Below are positions 44,119 through 55,873 of a stretch of DNA of 64,000 bases, one piece after another (within the stretch, counting starts at the first letter, position 1; each line of letters starts with the position of its first letter). The position numbers and the translations under genes are program-made. The notes below the pieces were generated by a model. The model was not told the origin of the DNA and did no database searches. It was given only the letters and a program-made list of their open reading frames with translations. This DNA comes from Tetragonia tetragonoides (lineage: Eukaryota; Streptophyta; Magnoliopsida; Caryophyllales; Aizoaceae): positions 27,758,001 to 27,822,000 of the forward strand of contig CM076149.1 of NCBI GenBank assembly GCA_038025085.1. The letters are read 5' to 3'.

Positions 44119-47100
44119 CTATATTTCCTCTACCCATCTCCTGTCCCTGCTGGATATCTTTTTCTTGCTGGTGCTGTATTGTTGGGCTTTGATTCTAACA
44201 ATTTGTTGTATCTGTTGCATGATTTGTGTTGCTGGAATGCTGCCTTCCCCAGCAAAATGAGTGTTCCTGCATTTCCAGACCCAGTACACAGTTGCAGCTA
44301 GCCCAGATGCATACACTCCCTTCCTGACTGTCGAGCACTTTTGCCTACTTATCCAGTTGAGCATTCCTTGTATTGTTTTTTATTTTGCTGAAATTCCCAA
44401 CCACTTCTTTACCTGTTCCAGGACTGTTGTTGCCACTTTGCAATTAAAGAACAGATGGTTATGATCTTCAGGTTTCAGCTTGCACATGTAGCATATTGCA
44501 TCCCCATTCAAGAATCCCATTCTCTTCAGTCTATCTTTGGTCAACAATCTTTCCTTTTGTGCTAGCCAGAGGCAGAAGCTTTGCCTAGGCATGGATAATG
44601 TCCCCCAGATTAAATCTGCATGCCTGTATTTTGGCATATTTCCTTGTATCATTCTGTATCCACTTGCAGCAGTATATAGGCCATCAGTTTCAAGCTTCCA
44701 TGTCCCCCTTGTAGTGTATTGTGCCTGAAAGTGGCTTTTGGTCTTGTTCAGCTTGTTCCAGTACCAGCTAGATCCCCAGACTGGAGCATAGTTCCAAAGG
44801 TTGACACCTTTCAGATAAACTCCATTGATCCATCTTACCCATAGTGTATCTTTCTTTGTGGCTAGGTCCCAGATATGCTTACCATTTAGAGCTATGTTGA
44901 ACCATTTGCAGTTTTTAACATTTAGTCGACCATTTTTCCTTTGTCTGCACACCATGTCCCATGCCACCAAACTTGTCTTGTGTTTTTGTTCAGTTGTCCC
45001 CCATAAGAAAAATCTGCATTTTTGGTCCACACTTTTCAGTACCCCAGTAGGCATAATGAATATGCTAGACCAGTATACATGTATGGAAAATAATACAGAA
45101 TTAATTAATTGCACTCGTCCTGCATAAGAGAGGTTTCTCGAGGCCCAAATCTGCAATTTCCTAGTCATTTTATCCACCAAGCACTCACAATCAATTTTGC
45201 TCCATTTTGAAGGGGATAGAGGGACACCCAGGTATTTCATGGGTAGGGTTCCCTCTCTAAATCCTGAGATGTGTAACAAGTCATTTTTCATTTGATCATT
45301 TACCCCTGCAACATAAATGTTTGATTTTTCCTTGTTTGCATATAGGCCAGTGACTTGTGAGAAGTGGTTTATGCTGTTCATCATCATGTTCACATGCTCT
45401 GGGGTAGCTTTGCAGAAGCACATTAGGTCGTCAGCAAAGCATAAATGACTCAGGCCAAGCTCTTTGCACATGGGATGCCAGCTGAAGCTTTTATCCATAC
45501 AGGCTATTTTCAGTGTTCTAGACAGGTATTCCATAACTAATACAAAGATTAGTGGAGAGATCGGATCACCCTCTCTAATGCCACGTTTTGCAGTAAAGTA
45601 TCCATGTGTTTCCCCATTCAGATTGATGCAGAAGCTTGCTGTTTGGATGCATTCAATTAGCCATCCACTGAATTTTGCAAGGAATCCATACCCTTGTAGC
45701 ATTTCCTTCACGAATCCCCAGTGTATTGTGTCATATGCTTTTCTCAGGTCTATCTTCATCAAGCATCTAGGTGAGGATTGTTTTCTGTTGTAGTGCTTAA
45801 TGAGGTCCTGACATATCATGATGTTGTTCACAATTGATCTTGGGGCCACAAAGGCTCCCTGGTTCTCTGAAACAAGCATTGGGAGGACTTTTGCCAGTCT
45901 TCCACACATGATCTTGGATATGCATTTGTAGATTGTGTTGCAGCATGCTATGGGTCTGAAATCAGATGCCTTTTTTGGGTTTTGTATCTTCTGTATAAGG
46001 CATAGGTTTGTAGCATTCACTTCTTTTAGCATTCTGGATGACTCAAAGAAGTCAATGATAGCTTCAGTCACTTCATGCCCTACAATATGCCATGTTGCCT
46101 TGAAGAAGCATGAACCAAATCCATCTGGGCCCGGGCTTTTGTTGCTGTCTATCTCAAACATTGCTGTTTTCACCTCAGTGGCACTGACTGGAGCAATGAA
46201 GTTCATTTGTTGATGTATATCCAGTTTGTGTCCTGCTGAGAAGAAACTGGCTTCTGCTGTAGTTGCCCTATCCCCTGAGACTCCCAACATTTCTTTGTAA
46301 AATCTCACAAATTCCTCCATAACCAACTGTTTATCTTCCAGTAGAGCCCCCTGCTGTGTTCTGATTGAGTGCACTCTATTTTTGTGTCTTCTTTGCTTCA
46401 TAACAGCATGGAAGAAGTGTGTGTTTCCATCGCCCAGCTGCACCCAATTAGCCTTGCTTTTCTGTTGTAAGAAGTTTTCTGCAGTCATATTTAGCTCATT
46501 GTATTTTTTCCTAACCTGTAGTTCCTTCTGCTGTGTTTCCTCATTTAAGGGCTCATTATTAGCATCAATCTGGGCTTGAGTCATGTTTGCTCTTGCAATG
46601 TCTGCTTGTGCTATAATGTCCCTAAAATCATTTCTGTTTAAGTTCCTCAGCATTTGTCTCACTTTTTCCAGTTTTCTGTATACTCTGAACATTTTTGTGC
46701 CTTGTGTTCTGAAATTCCAAGCTTGCTGCACCATAGCATGGAATTCAGAGTGGAGGCTCCACATGTTGAAGTATTTGAAGGGTGTTTTGTTTTTTTTTTT
46801 TTTCAGGTTGTGACTGAAGGGCCAAACAGATTGGTGAATGGTCTGAAACTCCGGGTGGAATTTAAGATCAAATTGATCAAATTCCTGGAACCAGAGGCTG
46901 TTTGCAAAGGCCCAATCTATTTTTGAGTAAACTCTCCCCCCCCCCCCCCTTTCATGCTTGTTGTTCCATGTAAACTTGCACCCTGACCATCTCATTTCAG
47001 TGAGGAAGCATTGCTCAATACACTCTTTGAACTCCTGGGTTTCAGAGAATGTAACAGAATTTCCTCCTTCTCTGTTTTCAGCTAGCATAACATTGTTGAA

Positions 47101-47525
47101 GTCTCCTCCAACAAACCATGCTTTATTACAATTGCTAGCAAAATCTTACAGCTCTTTCCATAGGATTTTTCTTTCTTCTTTTTCATTTAAGCCATAGACA
47201 AAACTAGCCACAAATTATTTTTTTTTTCCACAATATTCACCACTTTGCAAATAACCATTTGCACAGAAGAGAATAAAATATCCACATGAAAACAATTTGG
47301 TATCCATCTTAACCAGATTCTACCTAAACTGTGCTCATTGTGATTGCTATACGATTCCCATCCTGGTATGAAACTATTTTTGTATTTTCCAAGGTTAGCT
47401 AATCTGATTTTAGTTTCTAAAAAAGCCACCATTCCACAATTATTTTCTTTACAAAAAAGGGCTATATCCCTTTGTTTATTTGGGCCATTTAGGCCTCTAA
47501 CGTTCCATACTAGTATCCTATCCAT
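44119..47525 (-). pseudogene. LINE ORF2 of L12, broken
   Basis: Starts MDRILVWNVRGLNG. Frameshifted near 47190-47220 in the endonuclease (long T-run). A TCA-to-TAA stop at 44380 (SAK*KTIQ) cuts the last 80 codons. Between about 46790 and 46860 a 4-nt deletion is offset by a 7-nt growth of a T-run, so the frame is restored but about 20 residues, including the SDH motif, are replaced by unrelated ones. Confidence 0.88.
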
Positions 47526-48886
47526 GACCAACAATCAAGGTAGGAGACTTACCATGTAATGGCACCTCAACTGCATTCTGAACTTTCTGTTGTTCTGGCT
47601 CCAGTGTATCTGTCTGTGCCACCAGTGTTTCTTCTTCATTTTGCAGGATTTCAAAACTGTTCTGTATCTGAGAGTCAGTTGTAGGCTGTTGAACTTTTCT
47701 ATACTGGCCTCTACCTTCACTTGTCCCTCTCCCTGCATTCCATGTTCTTCCTCTCCCTCTTCCTGCAATCTGCCATTGTTGAGTTCTTGGAGGCAGAGTT
47801 TGTGGCTTCTGTGCAGGTAATGTTTGTGGCACAGGGCCTGCAGTTACTTTCTTTCTGCATTCTTCCTCAGTATGCCCATATTGCTTGCAGTGTTTGCAGA
47901 GAATAGGCTTCCAGTCGTATTCCACTTCTTGTTCCACAATATTGCCTTTTTCATTCTTGTAATGCACCTTACTAGGGTATTCAGATCCCACTGCCACCTC
48001 AATCAAGACTCTAGCAAATTGGATCCCTACTTTGAGCTCTGTGTTTTTGTCTGCCATCATTGGCCTTCCTACAACGCTGGCAATCTTGCTCAGGCCCTTA
48101 GCATTCCAATATTTCACATTAAGGCCAGGAAATTTGAGCCAAATTGGTATTGAGCTTAATTCTTCCTGTGCATAATCCACATTTTCAGACCACTGCCTCA
48201 CTATCATAGGTTTGTTGTCAAAATGGTATACTCCCTCTTGAATTACAGCATCTCTTTGTTCTATTGAATCAAACCTAACCAGCACCAATCCATTTTTCAT
48301 CATGGCTATTTTATTCATCCCTCGCTTAGCCCAGATTCTTCTTAGGTACCCACTTAACACATTAATTGGGGGTTTTGATCCCATAATATAGCATACGATA
48401 GCTTTGTTCCAGTAATTTACTTCAGATTCTATATCCATGTAGTTAATTTCCCCAACAGGTTTCCCTTCATGCATAATTGGCTCAACAAAATCCAATTTAA
48501 ATCCAGAATTTTTTAATTTGGATATGTCAAATTTATCCCAGGCTGAGGTATTACTTGCAGTAGCTGTCTCTTGCTGTTTGGTCGGTTCTGGGCCGTCAGC
48601 TTCATCCTCAAATGAAGAGAGTGTTCGTGCCTTTTCCTTCATTTTTGCGAGCCACGAATTGATTTTTTCTCCCGCAATTTCCTTCTGTTGAACAAGTTTC
48701 AGGTGTCATAACCTCCGGTGCTTCCAATTCTTCAGTTAGGTTTCGCACAACTCGATCTAGATTGTCTCGGGTCATGCTTGAATTTTGTCTCTGAATCGCT
48801 GTTTTCGTCGGGCCTGGTGGTACTGAGTTCCCTCCATTGTCATCTTGCTTGTCTCCTCCTCGCTTTGCCTTTTCTTTCTTCCCCAT
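47518..48886 (-). pseudogene. LINE ORF1 of L12, one frameshift
   Basis: Starts MGKKEKAKRGGDKQDD. A frameshift near 48690 (aacaagtttcagg where others read aaccgtttcagg) splits it. The 374-codon remainder holds the DUF4283-like part, the knuckle CKHCKQYGHTEEEC and the RG-rich tail, and is otherwise intact. Confidence 0.9.
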
Positions 48887-48963
48887 AGGTACTCACAGTG
48901 CGTCAATGGCGGACGGACGGTGTAGAGGAGAGAAGTCGGAGCATTTTTAGAGAGAAGATTGCG

Positions 48964-48976
48964 ATCGATGCCAATG
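48964..48976. repeat. Left target-site duplication of L13 (private variant)
   Basis: atcgatgccaatg; the same 13 bases are at 49825-49837. The atc prefix is not seen at other sites. Confidence 0.82.
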
Positions 48977-49824
48977 TTTTTTTTTTTTTGGTGCAAGTCA
49001 GAAATTCTATTATTGCTCACTGTAATGTAACAAGATTACAGTCCTTAGGTAATGCAGATCCAAGGCCACCTACTAGGTAGGGTTCCTTTTTGCTACATCC
49101 CTCTACTACCTTACAACCCTTCGTTCTGGTGCAACTCACTACAGGCAGTGGTTCACTATCTCTGTAAACATTACAATTTGCAAAAAATATTTCTCACCAT
49201 CTCTGTACACATTACAATTTGCAAAAATTATTTATGACTTACAGCAAACTACAAAAACATAAATAGCTAAAAATATTACAACTTCTTCTAGCTTTTCAAC
49301 TCTGCTTGGAGCCGTTTCATTCCTCATTCTTCCTTGCTTCATCAACCTGCTGCTGATTACCTGCTGAAACCTGCTGTCTGAATTCCTGCTGGTTACCTGC
49401 TGCAGGACATCCTACTGTCCTATTCACAGCCCCGGGTCCTGTTCCCCAGCTTCTGATTCCCCGCTGAATTCTGCTGTAATTTCCTGCACTTTTCTGCTAC
49501 CTTTCTGAGTTGCTTGATTCAGTGCTGAGTTCCTGATGCTATCTGCTTCTGCCTCTTTCTTCAGGAATCTTTTTCCTTTTTCTGCACAGGTTATTCTCCT
49601 CTAGTTTCCATGCTTCTGTTTTTCTATTTCTTTTTGTTCTGTCTTTCTCCAGCTTCCTGCCCCTGGTTTTCTGTTGGGTGCTGCTTCTGCTCCCCTTCTG
49701 AAGTCTGCTACCTATTCCTGCATCATGTTCTGATGCCTTGCAGGGTTTCTTGATTTTTCTGTTGAGATCTGCTTCTGTCTATTCTCTTTTGAAATCTTCT
49801 CCCTTTTTCCTGCTTCATCCTGAA
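48977..49824 (-). mobile_element. L13: 5'-truncated LINE, 3' UTR only
   Basis: A 13-T run and about 835 bp of the CAG-rich 3' UTR, very like L7 and L12. It has both hairpins but no ORF2. The private duplication shows it inserted at the right flank of L12, completing the L11-L12-L13 stack. Confidence 0.9.
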
Positions 49825-49837
49825 ATCGATGCCAATG

Positions 49838-50139
49838 TTAAGGCCCGAAAACGGGCGACACGGGTGATATCGGAGTTCTAGGATAAGTAAGACCCTCCCG
49901 GGGCACCGAGGGTCCCCTAGGGCCATAATAGAGCCCCCGAAAAGTTTTTGGACGAAAACGGAAATCGGGCCCTGGGAATGCTCTAGGGGACGTGTTTTGG
50001 GCCTCCGGACGCAAACTTTTCGACGTTAATATTTTCGCCCCATATAGCACGGGAGACCCCTAGGGGACATGGGAGGCCCCTAGGGTCGGTTATCTTGTCC
50101 CTGATAGGCTTGTAAGGGCGGTTTGAGGCGATGCCAATG
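49838..50139. repeat. Satellite monomer S6
   Basis: A complete 302-bp monomer from ttaaggcccgaaaacgggcg to gatgccaatg. Confidence 0.92.
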
Positions 50140-50784
50140 TTTTTTTTTTGGTGCAAGTCAGAAATTGTATTATTGCTCTCTGTAATGTAACAAGATTACA
50201 GTCCTTAGGCAATGCAGATCCAAGGCCACCTACTAGGTAGGGTTCCTTTTTGCTGCATCCCTCTAATACCTTACAACCCTTCAATCTGGTGCAACTCACT
50301 ACAGGCAGTGGTTCACCATCTCTGTAAACATTACACTTTGCAAAAATTCTTCCTCACCATCTCTGTAAACATTACAATTTGCAAAAATTATTTCTGACTT
50401 ACATCAAAATACAAAAACATAAATAGCTAAAGATATTACAATTCCTTCTAGCTTTTCAACTCTGCTTGGATCTGTTATATTTTTTCATTCTGCCTTGCTT
50501 CTTCAACCTGTTGCTGATTACCTGCTGAAACCTGCTGCCTGAGTTCCTGCACTGCTGCCTATTCCTTGCATTTGTTCTGCGTCAGATTCTCTCTGTATAA
50601 ATCTGCTTCTGTATCCTTCCTGGAGCCTGCTGTCCTTTTTTCCTGCTGGATTCTTCTACCTGGATTGCAGCCTATCTTCTGCAGTCTGCTACTGGTTCCT
50701 TCCTAAAGTCTCTGCTGCAGCCTGCTGTAAGCTGCTCTCCTGTGTGCAGTGCTTCTGTATTTCTTCCATTTTCCTGATTCAGGC

Positions 50785-53700
50785 TCACAGTTGCCTTATC
50801 CATCTTTTATCCTTGCTTTTTAGCTTCCTATTGCTGCTGCACTGTTGGATTCTGACTCTGATTGCTTGCTGTATCTGTTGCATAATCTGTGTTGCTGGTA
50901 GCCTGCTCTTTTCAAAGCATATCAGATTTCTGGCTCTCCAAATCCAGTATGCAGTTGCTGCTATTCCAGCTGCATACACTTCCTTTCTGAATCTCGAGCA
51001 TTTCTGTCTACTCATCCAGTTTAGTAGCCCCTGAATTGTGCTTCCTCTTGCAGAAATATGCAGCCATGTCTGTACCTGTTTCATTATCTCTGTTGAAATA
51101 CTGCAGCTAAAAAACAGATGGCCGTGACTTTCTGTCTCCTCTTCGCACAGGTAGCATATGGTGTCTCCATTAAGGAAGCCCATATTATGTAGCCTGTCTT
51201 TGGTCAGTAATCTCCCCATTTGTGCCAACCATAGACAGAAGCTGTGCCTAGGTACAGAAACTCTTCCCCATATCAGGACATAATGTCTGTATTTTGGCAT
51301 ATTTCCCATCAAAATTCTGTATCCACTAGCAACTGAGTACATTCCATTTTCAGTTTCCCTCCACACTCCTCTTGTTGAATAGTGCTCCTGGAAGTGACTT
51401 TTGATCTTGTTGAGCTTAGTCCAATACCAGCTGGCTCCCCATACAGGAGCATAATTCCAGAAATTACTTCCTTTCAAATATACTCCATTAATCCACTTCA
51501 CCCACAATGTGTCCTTTTTTGTGGCTATATCCCAAATGTGCTTCCCATTTAGGGCTATATTAAACCATTTGCAATATTTAATATTTATCCCCCCATTTCT
51601 CCTTGGTCTGCATACTACTTCCCAAGCCACCAGGCTAGTTTTGTGCTTGAGGTCAGTTCCCCCCCCCCCAAAGAAACAATCTGCATTTTTTCTCTATGCT
51701 TTTTAGTACTCCAGCAGGCATAACAAATATGCTTGACCAGTAGATATGTATAGATAATAATACAGAATTTATTAGTTGTGCCCTTCCTGCATATGAGAGG
51801 TTCCTGGAAGCCCATGTGTGAAGTCTTTTTGTCATTTTATCCATCAAGCATTCACAATCCATTTTGCTCCATTTTGATGGGGATAGAGGGACACCTAGGT
51901 ATTTCATTGGCAATGTACCCTCCTGAAACCCTGAGAGGCTCACCAGCACCCTTTTCTCTTGTTCACTAACCCCTGCCACATAAATGCTTGACTTTTCCTG
52001 GTTTGCACATAAACCAGTGGCTTGTGAGAAGTAATTCAGGCACTCCATTAGGATATTCACAGAGTCAGGTGTAGCTTTGCAGAAACACATCAAGTCATCT
52101 GCAAAGCATAGATGACTTAGTGCAAGTTCTTTGCACATGGGGTGCCAGTTGAAGCTGTTGTCCATGCAAGCTATCTTCAAGGTTCTTGACAGGTATTCCA
52201 TCACTAGCACAAAAATTAGTGGAAAAATTGGGTCTCCTTGTCTAATGCCACGCTTTGCAGTGAAATATCCATGGGCTTCCCCATTCAGGTTGATGCTGAA
52301 GCTTGCTGTTTGCACACATTCTAGTATCCACCCACTAAATTTCAATGGGAATCCATATCCTTGCATCATTTCCTTGATAAAACCCCAGTGTACTGTGTCA
52401 TAGGCTTTCCTGAGGTCAATCTTCATCAGGCATCTTGGGGAGGATTGTTTTCTGTTATAGTGCTTGATTAGATCCTGACAAATCATAATGTTGTGGACTA
52501 TGGATCTTTGTGCCACAAAAGCTCCCTGGTTTACAAAAATTAGTTCTGGTAGTACTCTTGCCAGTCTTCCACATAGGATCTTGGAGATGCACTTGTAGAT
52601 GGTGTTGCAACAGGCTATGGGTCTGTAATCAGAAGCCTTTTCAGGATTTGATATTTTCTGCACAAGACATAAGTTAGTTGCATTCACTTCTTTTAGCATT
52701 TTGGAAGACTCAAAAAAATCAATAATGGCCTCTGTCACTTCCTGCCCCACTGTTTGCCATGCTTCTTTGAAAAACCCTGATCCAAATCCATCAGGGCCTG
52801 GGCTCTTATTACAGTCAATTTCAAACATAGCTCTCTTTACTTCTTCAGCAGTCACAGGGGCAATCAGAGACATCTGTTGGTGTATGTCTAGTCTGTGTCC
52901 TGCTGAGAAGAAGCTGCTTTCTGCTGAAGTGGCTCTGATTCCAGCAACTCCTAGCATTCCTCTGTAGAATTCCACAAATTCCTTCACAATCTGGTTCTTT
53001 TCCTCTAGCAAGGTACCTTCCTGTGTCTTAATGGAGTGTACTCTGTGCTGCTGCCTTTTTTGCTTCATAAGTGCATGGAAAAATTGAGTGTTTCCATCCC
53101 CTAGTTGAATCCATTTTGCCTTGCTCTTTTGTTGTAGGAAGTTCTCTGCTGCCATATTCAGATCATTATATCTCTTCCTTGCTTGCACTTCCTCTTGCTG
53201 TATGGTCTCATTTAGAGGGTCCTGGTTTGCTGTATTCTGTGATTGATTCATAATATTCCTAGCTATCTCAGCTTGCTTTAGTATCCCACTGAAATCATCC
53301 CTATTTAGCTTTTTCAGCACTCCTCTCACATTTTTCAGTTTCTGGTACACTCTGAACATTTTTGTGCCTTGTGTTCTGATGTTCCAAGCTTGCTGCACCT
53401 TAGCTTGAAAATCAGAGTGGAGGCTCCACATGTTGAAATATTTAAAGGGGTTGTTTCTATTTTTTGTGGGCTCTCTGTGCATAGTTAAACAAATTGGGGA
53501 ATGATCAGACACATCCTCTGTATGGAATTTAAGATCACATTGATCAAATTCCTGAATCCAAAGGCTGTTGGCAAAAACCCAATCTATTTTAGAATAAACT
53601 CTCCCTCCCCTTTCATGCTTATTGTTCCAAGTAAATTGATCAAATTCCTGAATCCAAAGGCTGTTGCCTATTACCAGGTGTTAATACATTATTGAAGTCC

Positions 53701-54118
53701 CCCCCAACAATCCATGGTACGTTGCAGTTCAGTGCATAGTCAGAAAGGTCCTGCCACAGTTGCTTTCTTTCCTCTTTTTCATTCAGCCCATACACAAAAC
53801 TCACCACAAACTCTTTTTTTTCACTATATTAAACACTTTGCAAGTCATCATTTGCACAGATGAAAATAACACATTAACATGGAAATAATTTGGTAACCAT
53901 CTAATCCAGATTCTACCTAATCTATGATTATTATGGTTGCTAATTGATTCCCACTCTGGCATGAAATTTCTCTTGCATTTTGCTAAATTAATTTCCCTAA
54001 TTTTAGTTTCTAACAGAACCACCATGCCACAATTATTTTTTTTGCAGAAAAAACTCACATCTTTCTGTTTATTAGGGCCATTTAGGCCTCTCACATTCCA
54101 TATAAGGATCCTATCCAT
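50785..54118 (-). pseudogene. LINE ORF2 of L14, rearranged
   Basis: Starts MDRILIWNVRGLNGPNKQKD. Lesions: a frameshift at a T-run near 53812; a segment of the endonuclease after GGDFNNVL replaced by a repeat of about 29 nt (tgatcaaattcctgaatcc and onward, at 53539 and again at 53638); and a frameshift at an 11-nt C-run (51659-51669) in the FLWGG region. The RT part is open for about 600 codons (KIDLRKAYD, RQGDPIFPL, FADDLMCF). Confidence 0.88.
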
Positions 54119-55497
54119 GACTATTAGTCAAGATAGGAGACTTACCATGTGTTGGCACCATCTCAGGAAGCATATCCTCCTTTGATACATGTTCTGCTGT
54201 TTCCCCTTGAGTTTTCTGCTCTTCCTGCTCTTCTTTATCTTGCAGTACTTCAAATGAGTTCAGTGTCTGGGTTTGTTGGTGTTGTTGCCTGTACACCCCT
54301 CTCCCTGCTCTCTGCCCCTTCCCTGTAATTCCTGCTCTTCCTCTTCCTCTCCCTGCATTCTGCCATTGCATTGTTCTAGGGTTTGCTTGTGTTGGAGGCC
54401 TATTCTGCACAGGCACAGATTGTGCCACAGGAGCTGCAGCAGCAATCTTCCTCCTGCAGTCAATTTCTCCATGCCCATGCTGCTTACAGTGGCTACAAAT
54501 GCTTGGTTTCCAATCATATTCTACCTCCTGTTCCACAATGTTCCCTTTTTCATTCTTGAAATTAACTTTCTCAGGGTACTCATCTCCAATTTTCACTTCA
54601 ATTAACACCCTTTCAAACTGAATTCCTACTTTTTAGCTCAGTGTTCTTATCGGCCATCATTGGCCTACCCACAAGGCTAGCAATTTTGCTTAACCCCTTA
54701 GCATTCCAATACTTCACATTTAATCCTGGGAATTTCACCCAAATAGGCACTGAGGTTAATTCTTCCTTATCATAATCCACATTTTCAGACCAAGGTCTGA
54801 TTATCATAGGCTTGTTGTCAAAATGGTACACTCCTTCCTGAATTACAGCATCTCTCTGTTCAAGTGTATCAAATCGAACCAGCACCAGACCATTTTTCAT
54901 CATGGCTATTTTGTTCATCCCTTTTTTTGCCCAAATTCGCCTCAGAAAACCACTAAGTACTGTAATTGGTGGTCGAGCTCCCATGACATAACAGACTACA
55001 GCTTTATTCCAGTAATTTATTTCAGATTCAATGTCACTAGGATTAATTTCCCCTACTGGAATTCCATCATGCATAGCAGGTTCAATAAATTCAAGTTTAA
55101 AACCGGCATTTCTAAGCTTAGTTATGTCAAATTTATCCCAGGCAGAGACCTTACCAATATCCGTGTTGTTTTGCTGAGTAGTTTGTTCTGGTTCGTCTTC
55201 TTCATTATCAGATGAGGTATGAGTGCTCGCTTTCTCCTTCATTTTCGATAACCAGGTATTAATCTGCTCTCTAGCTAATTCCAAGTTGTGTACAGTTTGT
55301 GTTTGAATTTCCGGTGTCAACACCTCTGGCGCTTCCAATTCATCTCTTAAATTACGAACAACCCGACCTAGGTTTTCGCAGTTCATGCTCAAGCTTTGCT
55401 TTTGGTTCACAGTTTTGGTCGGACCTGGTGGGACTGAGTTTTCAACATTATCGCCTTGCTTTTCTGCTGCTCGCTTTGTCTTTTCTTTCTTCCCCAT
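54111..55497 (-). pseudogene. LINE ORF1 of L14, one frameshift
   Basis: Starts MGKKEKTKRAAEKQGD and is open to about 54613, then shifts at an extended T-run (ctttttagctc). The downstream part has the knuckle CSHCKQHGHGEIDC and the RG-rich tail. Confidence 0.9.
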
Positions 55498-55572
55498 GGA
55501 CTCATAGCTTCATCAATGGATGCGCGGTGGAGAGGAGAGAGGAGAGAGCATTTTAGAGGGTGGATGCCAATG

Positions 55573-55873
55573 TTAAGGCCCGAAAACGGGCGACATGGGT
55601 GATATCGGAGTTCGGGGATAAGTATGACCCCCCGGGGCACCGGGGGTCCCCTAAGGCCATAATAGAGCCCCAGAAAAAAGTTCGGGCGAAAACGAAAACC
55701 GGGCCCCGGGAATGCTCTAGGGGACGTGTTTTGGGCCTATAGACGCAAACTTTTCGACGTTAATATTTTCGCCCCATATCGCACGGGAGACCCCTAGGGG
55801 ACGTGGGAGGCCCCTAGGGTCGGTTATTGGTTCCCTGATAGGCTTGTAACAGCGGTTTAACGCGTTGCCAATG
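55573..55873. repeat. Satellite monomer S7
   Basis: A 301-bp monomer from ttaaggcccgaaaacgggcg to gttgccaatg; the end has ttg in place of atg. Confidence 0.9.

Larger units (their letters stand above)
43148..48966 (-). mobile_element. L12: full-length LINE
   Basis: A 14-T run (43148-43161), the long CAG-rich 3' UTR (to 44118), ORF2, ORF1 and a 5' UTR (48887-48966). At about 5.8 kb it is the longest copy, because of the 3' UTR. Its ORF2 is close to L8 and L15. Confidence 0.9.
50140..55562 (-). mobile_element. L14: full-length LINE, rearranged
   Basis: A 10-T run, a 3' UTR (50150-50784), broken ORF2, broken ORF1 and a 5' UTR (55498-55562). Left flank gcgatgccaatg, right flank ggatgccaatg followed by ttaaggcccg. 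Confidence 0.9.
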
